Source: Nitrospirota bacterium (GTDB taxonomy: Bacteria > Nitrospirota > Thermodesulfovibrionia > Thermodesulfovibrionales > SM23-35). From it: a stretch of DNA of 62,615 nt. Below the pieces are notes generated by a model that was not told the DNA's origin, did not search any database, and saw only the letters and a list, made by a program, of their open reading frames with translations. A program made the position numbers and the translations under genes. Of the stretch, positions 53,107 through 62,615 are shown piece after piece. Position 1 is the first letter of the stretch. Every line of letters starts with the position of its first letter. The stretch spans positions 1 through 62,615 of the forward strand of contig JACAFE010000079.1 in the NCBI GenBank assembly GCA_013388435.1. The letters are read 5' to 3'.

Positions 53107-54462
53107 TTGCTTAAATCAATAGAAGATATAAGCCCGACAAAAAAGCGTATCAGCATAGAAATCCCTGTAGAAATAATAGAGAAAGAATTTAATTCTTCTC
53201 TTGAAATTTTAAGAAACAGGGTAAAAATTCCTGGTTTCAGGCCGGGCAAGGCTCCTGTTAATCTTATTGAAAAAAGGTTTGGTAAAGAAATAGAGGCAGA
53301 AGTTTTAGATAAATTAATTCCTGAACATTATAATATGGCTTTAAGGGAAGCTGATTTGCAGCCTGTTTCAATGCCTGAAATGCAGGAAAAATTTGAATTT
53401 AAAAGGCATAATCCTATTAACATGACTTTTGTAATCGAAGTTCTTCCAAAAATAGAAAATTTGAATTATGAAAATATCAAAGTTGAAGATATTCCTGTAA
53501 CAGTGGAAGATTCTGATGTTGATTCAATGCTCAAGCAATTGCAGGAACAGAAGGCTGTGCTTGAAGTTTCAGAAGAACCTGTCTCTATGGATGACCTTAT
53601 AAGTTTTGAACTCGCAGATTCTAAACTCGAAGGTGATGAAGAAGTTCCGGAACTAAAGGAAGCTCTCGAAACAATGGGAAACGAAATTTTTCCTCCTGAC
53701 ATTATGGAAAGAGCTCTGGGCAAAAAGAAAGATGACATTATTGAATTTACAAGAACATTCGAAGATAATTTTAAATATGAAAAATTAAGAGGCAAAACAG
53801 CGACAATAAGACTTGTATTGAAAGAAATAAAGAAAAAATCTCTGCCGTCTATCGATGATGAATTTGCCAAAGATCTTGGTTATAATGACATGAATGAGTT
53901 AAGAGAAAAGTTAAAGGAAAGAATTCATAGTTTTAAAAAACAACAGATTCAGAGAATACAAAAGGCTTCAATTATAAATAACCTGATTGAGTCAATAAAT
54001 CCTCCTGCCCCTGAATCTTTAGTCAACAGGGAGATAGAGGCACTAATAATGCAGAAGAGTGTATCAGAAGAAGAGCCCGCTGTTGAGACTGATTCAGTAA
54101 AGGAAGTTCTTGATATTGCTGCCGAAAAAAAACCTGAGGAGAATCCAATTAAACAGCAGAAAGCTATTAAGGAAGCAGAAGATGAAGAATTAAAACGCAG
54201 AGAAAAAGCAATTAAGAATGTCCAGGCTTCTATGATTATTGATGCCATAGGCAAAAAAGAAGCTATTTTTGTAACTGATGACGAAGTTGACAGGCGCATA
54301 GAATTGATTGCCAGGAGTTTGTCAGCTACTCCAGAAGCTCTGAGGAGTTTTTATATGTATAAAGAAGGTTCACTGGATAGTCTGAAACACTCGATATTCC
54401 AGGAAAAAGTACTCGATTTTCTTTTATCAAAAGCATCTATTGAGGCAAAGGAGAATAAATGA
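53107..54462 (+). CDS. tig: Trigger factor
   Basis: Ribosome-associated chaperone of 451 residues. The N-terminal ribosome-binding signature GFRPGKAP is at about 45, a PPIase-like domain spans about 155-245, and a helical C-domain follows. Within that C-domain about 45 residues (314-360) are an acidic/basic insertion rich in Glu and Lys that is not typical. TTG start follows AAGGAGG by about eight nt. It is the first gene of tig-clpP-clpX, a widely conserved protein-quality unit. Confidence 0.95.
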   Translation: MLKSIEDISPTKKRISIEIPVEIIEKEFNSSLEILRNRVKIPGFRPGKAPVNLIEKRFGKEIEAEVLDKLIPEHYNMALREADLQPVSMPEMQEKFEFKRHNPINMTFVIEVLPKIENLNYENIKVEDIPVTVEDSDVDSMLKQLQEQKAVLEVSEEPVSMDDLISFELADSKLEGDEEVPELKEALETMGNEIFPPDIMERALGKKKDDIIEFTRTFEDNFKYEKLRGKTATIRLVLKEIKKKSLPSIDDEFAKDLGYNDMNELREKLKERIHSFKKQQIQRIQKASIINNLIESINPPAPESLVNREIEALIMQKSVSEEEPAVETDSVKEVLDIAAEKKPEENPIKQQKAIKEAEDEELKRREKAIKNVQASMIIDAIGKKEAIFVTDDEVDRRIELIARSLSATPEALRSFYMYKEGSLDSLKHSIFQEKVLDFLLSKASIEAKENK

Positions 54463-55061
54463 GCATCATACCTATTGTTATAGAACAAACAGGACGCTCT
54501 GAAAGAGCCTATGATATTTATTCAAGGCTGCTGAAAGACAGGATTATTTTTATCGGAAGTGGCATTGATGATAATGTGGCTAATATTGTTATTGCGCAAC
54601 TATTGTTTTTACAGACTGAAGACCCTGAAAAAGATATTCATCTTTATATTAATTCACCGGGAGGCATCGTATCCTCTGGTCTTGCAATTTATGACACCAT
54701 GCAATATGTCAAACCAGATATAGCAACTTACTGTATTGGTCAGGCTATGAGCATGGGAGCTTTACTTCTTTCTGCAGGAACCAAAGGCAAGAGATACGCA
54801 TTGCCGCATTCAAGAATTATGATACATCAGCTTATGGGAGGATTTCAGGGACAGGCAACCGATATAGAAATACATGCCCGTGAAATTCTTAAGATGAAGG
54901 ATGCCTTAAATAAAATACTTTCAATTCACACAGGACAATCCATCGAAAAAATACAGATAGATACTGATAGGGATTTCTTCATGTCCGGACAGGAAGCAAA
55001 AGAATATGGAATAGTCGATGAAGTAATTTCAAGCATAAAAGACAGGAGGCCAAATGGCTAA
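54459..55061 (+). CDS. clpP: ATP-dependent Clp protease proteolytic subunit
   Basis: A 200-residue serine protease subunit forming the double heptamer chamber. The catalytic triad is visible: Ser in [11 protein letters not shown], His in [10 protein letters not shown] and Asp in [11 protein letters not shown] overlaps the tig stop by four bases, and clpX overlaps its end by eight, giving tight coupling. Confidence 0.98.
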   Translation: MSIIPIVIEQTGRSERAYDIYSRLLKDRIIFIGSGIDDNVANIVIAQLLFLQTEDPEKDIHLYINSPGGIVSSGLAIYDTMQYVKPDIATYCIGQAMSMGALLLSAGTKGKRYALPHSRIMIHQLMGGFQGQATDIEIHAREILKMKDALNKILSIHTGQSIEKIQIDTDRDFFMSGQEAKEYGIVDEVISSIKDRRPNG

Positions 55062-56295
55062 AAAGGATGAGACCAGCCTTAAATGTTCCTTTTGCGGTAA
55101 AGGACATGCTGAAGTAAAAAAACTAATAGCCGGCCCTTCTGTATATATTTGCAATGAGTGTGTTGAACTATGCAATGAAATAATAGCTGATTCAATTCAA
55201 GATGAAATAAAGAGATCAACCTATTCAAATCTTCCTTCGCCGAAAGAGATACATAAATTCCTCAATGATTATGTCGTCGGACAGGAAAGAGCCAAGAAAA
55301 TATTATCAGTTGCGGTTCATAATCATTATAAGAGGATTAATAACCCTCCGGGTTCTGATATTGAATTACAGAAAAGCAATATCTTACTTTTAGGTCCTAC
55401 GGGCACTGGCAAGACATTATTTGCACAGACTCTCGCAAGAATTCTTGATGTTCCTTTTGCGATTGCGGATGCAACAACTCTGACTGAAGCAGGTTATGTG
55501 GGAGAAGATGTTGAAAATATTATTCTTAAGTTATTGCAGGCATCTGAATATGATGTAGAACGTGCTCAGAGAGGAATAATATATATTGATGAAATAGACA
55601 AAATAAGCAGGAAATCAGATAATCCCTCTATAACAAGAGATGTATCCGGAGAGGGTGTTCAGCAGGCTTTGCTTAAATTAATTGAAGGAACAATAGCAAA
55701 TATACCACCTCAGGGTGGCAGAAAACATCCCCAGCAGGAATACATTCAGGTTAATACTACAAATATTCTTTTTATATGTGGCGGTGCATTTGTGGGACTT
55801 GATGAAATAATAGAAAAACGCATAGGTCAGCGAACTGTGGGATTTGTTTCTGAAACAGTTATGAGAAAAGACAGAAAGATTGGAGAGATGCTCAGTCTTG
55901 TTGAACCAGAAGACCTTATTAAATATGGCATGATACCCGAATTTGTCGGCAGAATGCCTGTGGTTGCAGCACTCGATGAATTAGATGAGACTGCTTTAAT
56001 AAAAATATTGACCGAGCCCAAGAATGCTCTAATCAAACAATACCAGAAACTCTTATCATTCGAGAACGTAAAGCTGAAGTTTACTGAAGGAGCTCTGACA
56101 GCTATCGCTAAAAAAGCAATTCAACGTAAAACAGGTGCACGCGGACTCAGATCCATTCTCGAAGATATTATGCTTGATGTTATGTATGATATTCCGTCCC
56201 AAAAAGGTGTCAGAGAATGTCTTGTAACAGAGGAAACAATAAATAGAAAAGAAATGCCTTTATTGATATATGAAAAAAAAGCAGAATCAGCCTGA
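55054..56295 (+). CDS. clpX: ATP-dependent Clp protease ATPase subunit ClpX
   Basis: A 413-residue AAA+ unfoldase. The N-terminal zinc-binding domain shows CSFCGK and CNECVELC. Walker A is GPTGTGKT, Walker [11 protein letters not shown], and the ClpP-docking loop and [11 protein letters not shown] sensor 2 are present. It degrades tmRNA-tagged proteins among others, so it works downstream of the smpB-ssrA pair in this window. Confidence 0.98.
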   Translation: MAKKDETSLKCSFCGKGHAEVKKLIAGPSVYICNECVELCNEIIADSIQDEIKRSTYSNLPSPKEIHKFLNDYVVGQERAKKILSVAVHNHYKRINNPPGSDIELQKSNILLLGPTGTGKTLFAQTLARILDVPFAIADATTLTEAGYVGEDVENIILKLLQASEYDVERAQRGIIYIDEIDKISRKSDNPSITRDVSGEGVQQALLKLIEGTIANIPPQGGRKHPQQEYIQVNTTNILFICGGAFVGLDEIIEKRIGQRTVGFVSETVMRKDRKIGEMLSLVEPEDLIKYGMIPEFVGRMPVVAALDELDETALIKILTEPKNALIKQYQKLLSFENVKLKFTEGALTAIAKKAIQRKTGARGLRSILEDIMLDVMYDIPSQKGVRECLVTEETINRKEMPLLIYEKKAESA

Positions 56296-56311
56296 GTTAT
56301 ATACTGAATGA

Positions 56312-56761
56312 CTATATACGTGTTTTACCAGATGAAACAGCCTTTTCAATTGCTGTTCTGATTTTTTCTCTTAATTCTTTTTCTGTTATCTGGCTTATGG
56401 TATTTTCGATATAGATTATTTCTTCATCCGAAAGTTTTTTATTTTCTTTTTTGAATATTTTTGAATTTTTGTTGTATGTTGTAGCCTGAACTCTTCCTAT
56501 CCTGAATCGTATTGATTTAACACCGTAAGAATCGAGTTTAGAGATAATTTCATTCCTGAAAAATTTAAGTTCCTGCATCCACGCAGGCGAATCAACATTG
56601 ATTAGGAGTTCACCTTCTGAAAAGTTTAATGGATAAATATGTGATACTAATGGAGGGTGGAAAATATTGTACCAGTTTTTTTTTAATCTGGAAAGCCTTG
56701 CACCATCTTCTAAATCAAAGTTTTTTATCAGAGGTGCAAGGAGAATGTCCAGACGTTTCAC
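56312..56761 (-). CDS. DUF721 / DciA-like protein
   Basis: A 149-residue protein whose central part (about 22-100) matches DUF721, the KH-like domain of DciA, the replicative helicase loader in many bacteria. The stretch ELLINVDSPAWMQELKFFRNEI is the conserved core. The GTG start overlaps the rpmB stop by one base. A C-terminal basic helix could bind DNA. In DciA lineages this gene replaces DnaC, but it cannot be proven here. Confidence 0.75.
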   Translation of the reverse strand: MKRLDILLAPLIKNFDLEDGARLSRLKKNWYNIFHPPLVSHIYPLNFSEGELLINVDSPAWMQELKFFRNEIISKLDSYGVKSIRFRIGRVQATTYNKNSKIFKKENKKLSDEEIIYIENTISQITEKELREKIRTAIEKAVSSGKTRI

Positions 56762-56949
56762 TATAGTGCTTTTTTTACTGAACCTGAACGGAGACAGCGG
56801 GTGCAGACATAAACTTTCTTTGAGCCTGTTTCTGTAACAATGCGCAATCTCTGCAAGTTCGGCGTTAAAATTCTTTTGGTTTTATTGTTTGCGTGACTGA
56901 CATTATTACCGATAATTCTTTTCTTTCCGCATACAGAACAAATTGCCAT
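56761..56949 (-). CDS. rpmB: 50S ribosomal protein L28
   Basis: A 62-residue ribosomal protein. The start [22 protein letters not shown] is typical, and the two CxxC pairs (CSVC, CTRC) show the zinc-binding form of L28. ATG 56949 has GGAGG upstream; ten further upstream codons are open but not family-like. The promoter lies 45 nt upstream. It is translationally coupled to the DUF721 gene. Confidence 0.97.
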   Translation of the reverse strand: MAICSVCGKKRIIGNNVSHANNKTKRILTPNLQRLRIVTETGSKKVYVCTRCLRSGSVKKAL

Positions 56950-56993
56950 ATTTTGAAATTCCTCCTTTAATAATTGCATTCAGTAGGTCTATT

Positions 56994-57022
56994 ATGATAA
57001 CATGTTAAAACCAATGTTACAA
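56994..57022 (-). promoter_or_regulatory. Promoter of rpmB
   Basis: Minus-strand TTGTAA (57022-57017), a 17-bp spacer and TG-preceded TATCAT (56999-56994), about 45 nt before the rpmB start. Confidence 0.6.
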
Positions 57023-57092
57023 GAGTAGTTTTGCGGGATGGTGACCTCTTTTTTGTCCCGTCAAATTAAAATAAATTAATGGATTGATTAAA

Positions 57093-59525
57093 ATGCAGAA
57101 AATTAGAATATATGAGCTTGCAAGAAAATTAGGTGTTCCTAATAAAATTATAATCGTGGAACTTGCCAATCTCGGCATAGAAGGCAAGACCCATTCATCA
57201 AATATCGAACCAGATCTTGCGTCCAGAGTTGAACAAATAATAAGAAGAAAACGCGGGGAAACAGTTCTTGAAATTGTTCCTCAAGCTGAAACAAAAGAGA
57301 CAAAAGAAAAGGAAGTAGCGCCTCCTGTTGAAAAACCTGTTTCTGAAAAGAAAAAGGAAGCAAAACCACATATTCCCGAAGCAGAAAAAGCAATAGCAGT
57401 TGAGGAGACTAAAAAAGAAGAGAAGAAAAAACCTGAAATCGTCAGGCCAGAGCCAGAAACAACAAAGATTGAGAAAGCAAAACACGAGAAACATGAACAT
57501 ATAGCCAAGGAAGTAAAAGTTCATGAAATCAAAAAACCTGTCATACCCGAAGAAGAAGAAGAAACAAAAATCCCGGACAGATTTAAAAAAGAGATCGAAG
57601 TAGAAAAAATAGAAAAATTCAAGACAAAACCCGGGATGCAAAGAGCATTTCAGACTATCAGAAAAATAGAACCAAAAAAATGGCATGATCAGAGAATCGC
57701 CAGGCGCCCCGGAAAATTCAGACAGATGCCTGTTGAAGAGAAAAAAATACAGCCACCCCCTGTTATTCACAGGAAGAAAACCATTAAACTGCAGGAAGGT
57801 ACTACAGTTAAGGAATTTGCAGAGCTTATAAGTGTTAAGCTATCCGATGTTATAAAGAAATTTATGGAACTCGGCTACATGCCCACAATTAATCAGCCTG
57901 TGGATACAGATGCAGCTTTACTTATAGCCGATAGCTTTGGTGTAAAATTGGAACTCGCGGCTGTCGAAGAAGATGTTCTTGAGCAGGAAGTTCAGGAAGA
58001 AGCAAGTAACTTGATTCAGCGACCTCCGGTTGTAACTATCATGGGTCATGTTGATCATGGCAAAACATCACTTCTTGACGCTATCAGAGAGACAAAGGTT
58101 ACAGAATCAGAAGCAGGCGGGATTACCCAGCATATTGGTGCTTACAAGGTTAATCTTGGAGGAAAGGATATTGTATTTCTTGATACACCGGGGCATGAGG
58201 CATTTACTTCAATGAGAGCAAGGGGAGCAAGGGTTACAGATATTGTGGTTCTTGTTGTGGCTGCAGATGATGGTGTAATGCCGCAAACAGTAGAGGCAAT
58301 TAATCATGCCAAGGCTGCAAATGTACCTATTGTTGTTGCGATTAATAAAATTGACAAACCAGAAGCTAATATATCGAAGGTTAAAAATGAACTTGCAGAA
58401 CATGGAATAATTTCAGAGGAATGGGGAGGCCAGAATATTTTTGTTGAAGTTTCTGCGAAAAAAAGAATCGGGATAGAAAAGCTTCTCGAGATGATACTAC
58501 TTCAGGCTGAAATAATGGAATTAAAAGCCAATCCTGACAGACAGGCAAGAGGCACAATTATAGAAGCAAAACTTGACAGGGGCAGAGGACCTGTTGCTAC
58601 AGTTCTTGTACAATCAGGAACTTTAAGGGTTGGAGATGCTTTTCTTGCAGGGGTTCATTCGGGTAAAGTCAGGGCATTAATAGATGACACAGGAAGAAGA
58701 ATAGATGAAGCAGGACCCTCTACGCCGGTTGAAGTAATCGGTTTTTCGGAAGTTCCTTCATCAGGAGATATTTTTACTGTAGTGGATGATGAAAAAAGGG
58801 CGAGACAGATAGCTCTTGCAAGACAACAAAAACAAAAACTTGCAGAGATTGCAAAGGCAAAGAAACTGACTCTTGATGAAGTATATGCAAAGATTAAAGA
58901 AGGTGAGATTAAGGAATTAAACATAATAATCAAAGGTGATGTGCAGGGTTCGGTTGAAGCGATAAAAGATGCTTTTGAGAATATCACACATCCGCAGGTA
59001 AAAGTTAAGGTTATACATACATCTGTTGGTGGTATAAATGAATCAGATGTAATGCTTGCTACAGCATCAAGCGCTATAATAATAGGGTTTAATGTAAGAC
59101 CGGAAATCAAAGCCTCTCAAATTGCTGAAAAAGAAGGAGTTGATATAAGGCTTTACAATGTTATATATGAAGCTATTGAGGATGTTAAAAAAGCTCTTGA
59201 AGGTCTTCTTGAACCCACGCTTAAGGAAAAGATTCTTGGCAGGGCAGAAGTCAGACAGATATTCCCCATATCCAGAATCGGTACTGTTGCAGGATGTTAT
59301 GTTCTTGATGGTACTATAAGCAGGGCAAGTGACGGTGTAAGAATAATAAGAGATAATATTGTTGTTTATGAAGGTAAAATAGGTTCTTTAAAAAGAATCA
59401 AAGAAGATGTCAGAGAAGTACAAAGCGGTTATGAATGCGGCATTTTAATAGAGAATTTTAATGACATTAAAGTTGGGGATATAATAGAAAATTACATCAT
59501 AGAAAAAATCGCTGCAAAACTTTAA
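57093..59525 (+). CDS. infB: Translation initiation factor IF-2
   Basis: GTPase of 810 residues that brings initiator tRNA to the 30S subunit. An N-terminal IF2N domain (about 1-50) is followed by a long Glu/Lys/Pro-rich linker (about 55-180), a second IF2N domain and the G domain with [16 protein letters not shown] and NKID. Domains II-IV complete the protein. I chose ATG 57093 with only a weak ribosome site. The usual nusA upstream is absent; rpmB is divergent instead. Confidence 0.97.
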   Translation: MQKIRIYELARKLGVPNKIIIVELANLGIEGKTHSSNIEPDLASRVEQIIRRKRGETVLEIVPQAETKETKEKEVAPPVEKPVSEKKKEAKPHIPEAEKAIAVEETKKEEKKKPEIVRPEPETTKIEKAKHEKHEHIAKEVKVHEIKKPVIPEEEEETKIPDRFKKEIEVEKIEKFKTKPGMQRAFQTIRKIEPKKWHDQRIARRPGKFRQMPVEEKKIQPPPVIHRKKTIKLQEGTTVKEFAELISVKLSDVIKKFMELGYMPTINQPVDTDAALLIADSFGVKLELAAVEEDVLEQEVQEEASNLIQRPPVVTIMGHVDHGKTSLLDAIRETKVTESEAGGITQHIGAYKVNLGGKDIVFLDTPGHEAFTSMRARGARVTDIVVLVVAADDGVMPQTVEAINHAKAANVPIVVAINKIDKPEANISKVKNELAEHGIISEEWGGQNIFVEVSAKKRIGIEKLLEMILLQAEIMELKANPDRQARGTIIEAKLDRGRGPVATVLVQSGTLRVGDAFLAGVHSGKVRALIDDTGRRIDEAGPSTPVEVIGFSEVPSSGDIFTVVDDEKRARQIALARQQKQKLAEIAKAKKLTLDEVYAKIKEGEIKELNIIIKGDVQGSVEAIKDAFENITHPQVKVKVIHTSVGGINESDVMLATASSAIIIGFNVRPEIKASQIAEKEGVDIRLYNVIYEAIEDVKKALEGLLEPTLKEKILGRAEVRQIFPISRIGTVAGCYVLDGTISRASDGVRIIRDNIVVYEGKIGSLKRIKEDVREVQSGYECGILIENFNDIKVGDIIENYIIEKIAAKL

Positions 59526-59630
59526 ATTTAAATCTTCTGACAGATAAAAGAATTCAAACATGAAAATTCATTCCTTAATTCTGGCACATCAGAAATATTT
59601 AATAATCCATAAAATTAGAAAGAGGTAAAA

Positions 59631-59990
59631 ATGCTTCCATATAAACGTTCAAAAAGAGTAGGGGATCTTCTCAGAGAACAGATTGCAGAGATAATCCAGT
59701 ATAAACTCAAAGATCCAAGGATGGGTTTTATTACTGTTACAGGAGTTGATATGACTGATGATCTCAAGCTCGCATTTGTATATGTAAGTGTTTTAAAAGA
59801 AGAAGATAAACAGCTTTCTCTTGAGATACTCAATTCAGCCAAAAGCTTTATCAGAACAGAACTCGGTAGAAGGATTAGAATAAAAACTATACCTAGTCTG
59901 GAATTCAGGATAGACACATCTATAGCTTACGGAAGCAGGATAGAGGAACTTCTTGAGGAAATAAGGAGGAAGGGTGAGGGTTCCATCTGA
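59631..59990 (+). CDS. rbfA: Ribosome-binding factor A
   Basis: A 119-residue KH-fold protein for 16S rRNA 5'-end maturation and cold adaptation. The start YKRSKRVGDLLREQIAEII and the later RIKTIPSLEFRIDTS match the family. An AGAGG ribosome site precedes it. The infB-rbfA-nrnA order is common in bacteria and supports the call. Confidence 0.96.
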   Translation: MLPYKRSKRVGDLLREQIAEIIQYKLKDPRMGFITVTGVDMTDDLKLAFVYVSVLKEEDKQLSLEILNSAKSFIRTELGRRIRIKTIPSLEFRIDTSIAYGSRIEELLEEIRRKGEGSI

Positions 59991-60927
59991 CCTTTTGTCA
60001 TTTATAAAACAGGAAGATAATTTTTTAATCGCAACACATATTAATCCAGATGGAGACGCTCTCGGTTCAGCGCTCGCACTTATGTTCGCCCTTGAATCAA
60101 CAGGCAAAAAAGTTATGGTTTTTGACCGTGACAAAGTTCCTGATTTTTACCGATTTCTTCCCGGGCAGGAAAGAATTATACACCTTCTAAATAAATCAGA
60201 AGTTAATTCCAAAAATATCATTCTTGTTGATTGCAACAATCTTGAAAGAACGGGTCTTGATAATTTTATATTTAGAAAAACATGTGTAATTGACCATCAT
60301 GAAACAGAGAAAAACTTTGGTGAGATAAAATGGATAGCGCCTGAAATTGCTGCTACTGGCATATTGATTTATCATCTTCTAAAACATTTAGAAATTAAAA
60401 TAACACCTGAAATTGCAACAAATCTTTATACAGCAATAGTAATAGATACAGGTGCGTTCAGATATGCAAATACAAATGCTGATGTTTTACGCATAAGCGC
60501 TCAATTGGTGGATGCCGGAGCAAACCCTGCTTATATTTCCAGCAATCTTTATGAAATGTGGTCGGATGGAAGGTTTAGACTCCTGATAAAAGTTTTAAAT
60601 ACACTCGAAATCCGGGATAAAATAGCTTTAGTCTTTGTCACAGAAAAAATGTTCGAGGAAACCGGAACATCGCATGACGATACAGAAAATTTTGCGAACT
60701 TTCCCAGAATGATGGCAAATATAAAAGTCTCAATTCTTTTAAGGCAACTCGATAATGAAACATGGAAAATAAGCCTTCGTTCCAAGGGCGATGTAAATGT
60801 AGCAAAGGTTGCATCTTTATTTGATGGCGGCGGACATAAAAACGCAGCGGGTTGCAGGATAAAAGGCTCAATTGATGATGTCAAGAATAAATTAGTGGAG
60901 ACACTTTACAGGACTTTAGAAATTTAA
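59974..60927 (+). CDS. nrnA: DHH-family oligoribonuclease / pAp phosphatase (NrnA-like)
   Basis: A 317-residue DHH/DHHA1 phosphoesterase that degrades nanoRNAs and dephosphorylates pAp; some members also hydrolyse pGpG. The motifs are HINPDGDALGSA, the DHH triad in VIDHHETEKNFG, VIDTGAFRYANT and the DHHA1 glycine patch FDGGGHKNAAG. The GTG start overlaps rbfA by 17 nt and follows AAGGAGG. If it uses pGpG, it would finish c-di-GMP degradation begun by the EAL protein. Confidence 0.93.
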   Translation: MRVPSDLLSFIKQEDNFLIATHINPDGDALGSALALMFALESTGKKVMVFDRDKVPDFYRFLPGQERIIHLLNKSEVNSKNIILVDCNNLERTGLDNFIFRKTCVIDHHETEKNFGEIKWIAPEIAATGILIYHLLKHLEIKITPEIATNLYTAIVIDTGAFRYANTNADVLRISAQLVDAGANPAYISSNLYEMWSDGRFRLLIKVLNTLEIRDKIALVFVTEKMFEETGTSHDDTENFANFPRMMANIKVSILLRQLDNETWKISLRSKGDVNVAKVASLFDGGGHKNAAGCRIKGSIDDVKNKLVETLYRTLEI

Positions 60928-60953
60928 ACCGAAAAATGCTGTTAGAATATGTA

Positions 60954-61934
60954 TTATTTCAAATGGTACTCCACAATATCTTTATCATGTAAGACATAGT
61001 CTTTTTGCACCCTTTGACCGCCAAACTTTGCAGATCCCCAGATACAAACATACTTGAAATTGCTAATAAAATCTTTGTGTATCATCTCGGCAAGGTCAAG
61101 AACAGTCGAACCTGATGGAAGTATAAAAGGTGTAGTCATGTCAGGCTCTTTACCGGGTTCTTTTGAATAAACCCTGATTATTCCGGAATTTTCAAATATT
61201 GTTCTTCGTAATTCTTCGAGACCCTCTTTTTTAATCGTAGAAACCTTAATAACAGGAAAAAGAGAATCAAAAGATTTTAAAAGCTTTTCAGTCCCTTCAA
61301 TAGTTTCGGGAATATCGATTTTGTTCGCAACTAATATTGCAGGTTTGGCTGGATAAGTATAATTCTTTAGTTCATTCTTTTTAATGAGCATAATCTTCCA
61401 TTTTTCTAATTGTTCAATTAAAAGTTCTGCCTGTATATCAGGGTCTTCTGATATATCAATAATCAGTAATAACATATCAGCCACCCTCAGGATGCCAGAG
61501 ACCCAACCATCTGTTGATTCATTACCAATAGGAGGGAGGTCAACGAGTTGGAATTGGATATCTTCATAAGACATCATCCCGGCTAAAGGTATAACAGTGG
61601 AAACTGGATAATCTGCGATAACAGGATTTGCATTTGTCAATGATTTTAAGACAGATGATTTACCGGAATTTGCAAAACCAACAAGGCAAACCTGTGCAGC
61701 ACCTTGATTTTCTACGGTATATATATCTCCCTTGCCTGTTTTTTTCTTTTTAATTGCCTCTTCCCTAAGCTGGGAGAGTTTTCTTCTCAGATCAGCCCTG
61801 AGCTTGTCAGTGCCTTTGTGTTTTGGTACTGTTGCTATAAGCTCCTCAAGAGCGAAAATCTTTTCCCCAGGGCTTACAGCCTCTCGAAACTTTTTTTCTG
61901 CTGAATAATATTCGGGCGGAAGATTTGCCGGCAT
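60954..61934 (-). CDS. DRG/Obg-like GTPase with TGS domain
   Basis: A 326-residue TRAFAC GTPase. The G1 motif is GFANSGKS, and G4 is NKID. The G3 motif, DxPG in Obg/DRG proteins, reads DLPP here, so the usual glycine is missing. A TGS domain ends the protein (about 260-326, with KDYVLHDKDIVEYHLK). A conserved helical region precedes the G domain. Relatives bind ribosomes. ATG 61934 lies six nt after an extended -10 and has no ribosome site. Confidence 0.88.
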   Translation of the reverse strand: MPANLPPEYYSAEKKFREAVSPGEKIFALEELIATVPKHKGTDKLRADLRRKLSQLREEAIKKKKTGKGDIYTVENQGAAQVCLVGFANSGKSSVLKSLTNANPVIADYPVSTVIPLAGMMSYEDIQFQLVDLPPIGNESTDGWVSGILRVADMLLLIIDISEDPDIQAELLIEQLEKWKIMLIKKNELKNYTYPAKPAILVANKIDIPETIEGTEKLLKSFDSLFPVIKVSTIKKEGLEELRRTIFENSGIIRVYSKEPGKEPDMTTPFILPSGSTVLDLAEMIHKDFISNFKYVCIWGSAKFGGQRVQKDYVLHDKDIVEYHLK

Positions 61935-61940
61935 AATAAA

Positions 61941-61949
61941 AATATAACA
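61941..61949 (-). promoter_or_regulatory. Extended -10 box, leaderless start for TGS GTPase
   Basis: Minus-strand TGT-TATATT (61949-61941) ends six nt before the ATG at 61934. Confidence 0.55.
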
Positions 61950-62010
61950 CAAAATAATTTCTGAAAATATCCATTATCTTTAAGTTAAATAATGCAGACA
62001 TTGCGAAATT

Positions 62011-62090
62011 AAAAAAAAGGCAGAAGACTTTAGGCTGAAGCCGAAGAGTAAGCCTCAAGGGCAAAGGCGATTAAAATCGTCTCGCCCTTG
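62011..62090 (-). terminator. Compound palindrome and T-run after the edge gene
   Basis: On the minus strand, after the stop of the edge gene, CAAGGGC/GCCCTTG (62056-62062 with 62084-62090) encloses GGCGAT/ATCGTC. A second pair AGGCT/AGCCT (62032-62036 with 62051-62055) follows, then eight T residues (62018-62011). The order stem, stem, T-run fits a terminator, perhaps derived from a dispersed palindromic repeat. Confidence 0.6.
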
Positions 62091-62115
62091 AAACTTAAAT
62101 AATAAAGTTTTCAAT

Positions 62116-62615
62116 TTAATATAAAAGCTTTATTCCACCAACTCTTATCTCATCTCCTTGATTGCCAATCACCATTTTTAACTCTAAGGTAATATCTCCA
62201 CCTACTCTGGGTTTGGGCAATTTTACATAGCTTGTATAACAAACAGGGTCAGTTGAAGTAAGATTAGTAGGATCATCATGAATAACAAGAGCAGAATCAG
62301 GAGTCGTTGTTTGAGTTAATCTAACCTGAGAAATATATGTAGAGCCTGGTTGTTTTGTATTCACTTCATAGCAGACCTGCACTGCTCTGATGACCTTTTT
62401 TTCCTGGGCTACTAAACCAACAAGTACCCATTGAAAAGAATCTTCTGTTACAGGTTTTGAAGCAGTAACCTTTATTGCTGTGCTGGGACAACAATATGGA
62501 CTGACTATTAGATCTGATGGCGGACCAGCTGGACCAACCGCTACAGCAGTTAGCGGGCTGAAACATATATTTTCAGCCTCCACTGATGCAACCATTAAAA
62601 ATAATACTGAAACCA
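62116..62615 (-). CDS. Secreted protein of unknown function, 5' end beyond the window
   Basis: The minus-strand frame is open to the right edge, so the true start lies outside. The first visible residues (VSVLFLMVASVEAE) are the hydrophobic end of a signal peptide with a likely cut after VEA. The ATG at 62595 sits inside this signal peptide and is not a good start. The mature part, about 155 residues, is rich in beta-prone Val/Thr and has several Cys (PYCCPS, VCYEV, VCYTS), suggesting disulphides. I do not recognise a family. A terminator-like palindrome follows. Confidence 0.7.
   Translation of the reverse strand, partial: VSVLFLMVASVEAENICFSPLTAVAVGPAGPPSDLIVSPYCCPSTAIKVTASKPVTEDSFQWVLVGLVAQEKKVIRAVQVCYEVNTKQPGSTYISQVRLTQTTTPDSALVIHDDPTNLTSTDPVCYTSYVKLPKPRVGGDITLELKMVIGNQGDEIRVGGIKLLY

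Noticed and set aside
57198-57770. 190-codon antisense frame inside infB, rich in Phe
   Set aside because: It is the complement of the Glu/Lys-rich linker of IF-2, which yields Phe and Leu codons automatically.
59582-59600. TGGCAC before rbfA as a sigma-54 -24 element
   Set aside because: The matching GC element 5 nt later is absent.
1-62615. CRISPR array, insertion sequence, prophage or integrated element
   Set aside because: No spaced identical repeats of CRISPR length, no transposase, integrase or phage gene, and no tRNA-flanked attachment site were seen.

Overview
The window is low-GC bacterial chromosome carrying mostly core genes at high density. No insertion sequence, prophage, CRISPR array or tRNA gene was seen. 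The gene set points to an uncultivated or little-studied member of the Nitrospirota (Thermodesulfovibrio-like), with a deltaproteobacterium-like lineage as the alternative. Supporting signs are a complete dcw cluster with a meso-DAP type MurE, an archaeal-type fructose-1,6-bisphosphate aldolase/phosphatase, a DHH-CBS-CCA fusion, DUF4390 next to NtrYX, and a KaiC/KaiB pair outside cyanobacteria. This assignment is inference; no marker search could be run.

Left part (1-22 kb): an intergenic array of small hairpins precedes a glycogen-phosphorylase homologue whose active-site motifs are largely eroded. Converging on it is a 17-gene minus-strand division and cell-wall cluster: mraZ-rsmH-ftsL-ftsI-murE-murF-mraY-dacA-murD-ftsW-murG-murC-murB-ddl-ftsQ-ftsA-ftsZ. 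Most junctions overlap or abut. A strong promoter (TTGACA-17-TATTAT) lies upstream of mraZ, with three 10-bp-spaced AGTGG repeats at the expected transcription start, a classic MraZ autoregulation site. A D,D-carboxypeptidase gene is inserted between mraY and murD.

Middle part (22-42 kb): HU, a thiamine-binding-type protein and the bifunctional gluconeogenic FBP aldolase/phosphatase run on the plus strand. They converge on a minus-strand group (CHASE2 adenylate cyclase, PolX, GAF-GGDEF diguanylate cyclase, DHH-CBS-CCA protein) that joins nucleotide signalling to nucleic-acid enzymes. Next come a conserved unknown protein, hisD, UDP-glucose dehydrogenase, smpB with tmRNA, the DUF4390-NtrY-NtrX operon, adenosine-specific kinase, hisI and rubredoxin.

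Right part (42-62.6 kb): the most distinctive locus is a compact kaiC-kaiB-(PAS/degenerate GGDEF/EAL) operon followed by a LOG-family gene. It suggests a KaiA-less Kai switch wired to c-di-GMP hydrolysis. It is followed by a nuclease and malic enzyme divergent across a perfect 13-bp inverted repeat, then fdhD, gspE, rnr with a 24-codon upstream ORF, tig-clpP-clpX, rpmB-DUF721, infB, rbfA, nrnA, a TGS GTPase, and a secreted protein cut by the window edge.

A recurring feature across the window is that several single-gene units lack a Shine-Dalgarno sequence and instead have a (often TG-extended) -10 box 6-7 nt before the ATG, implying leaderless mRNAs.
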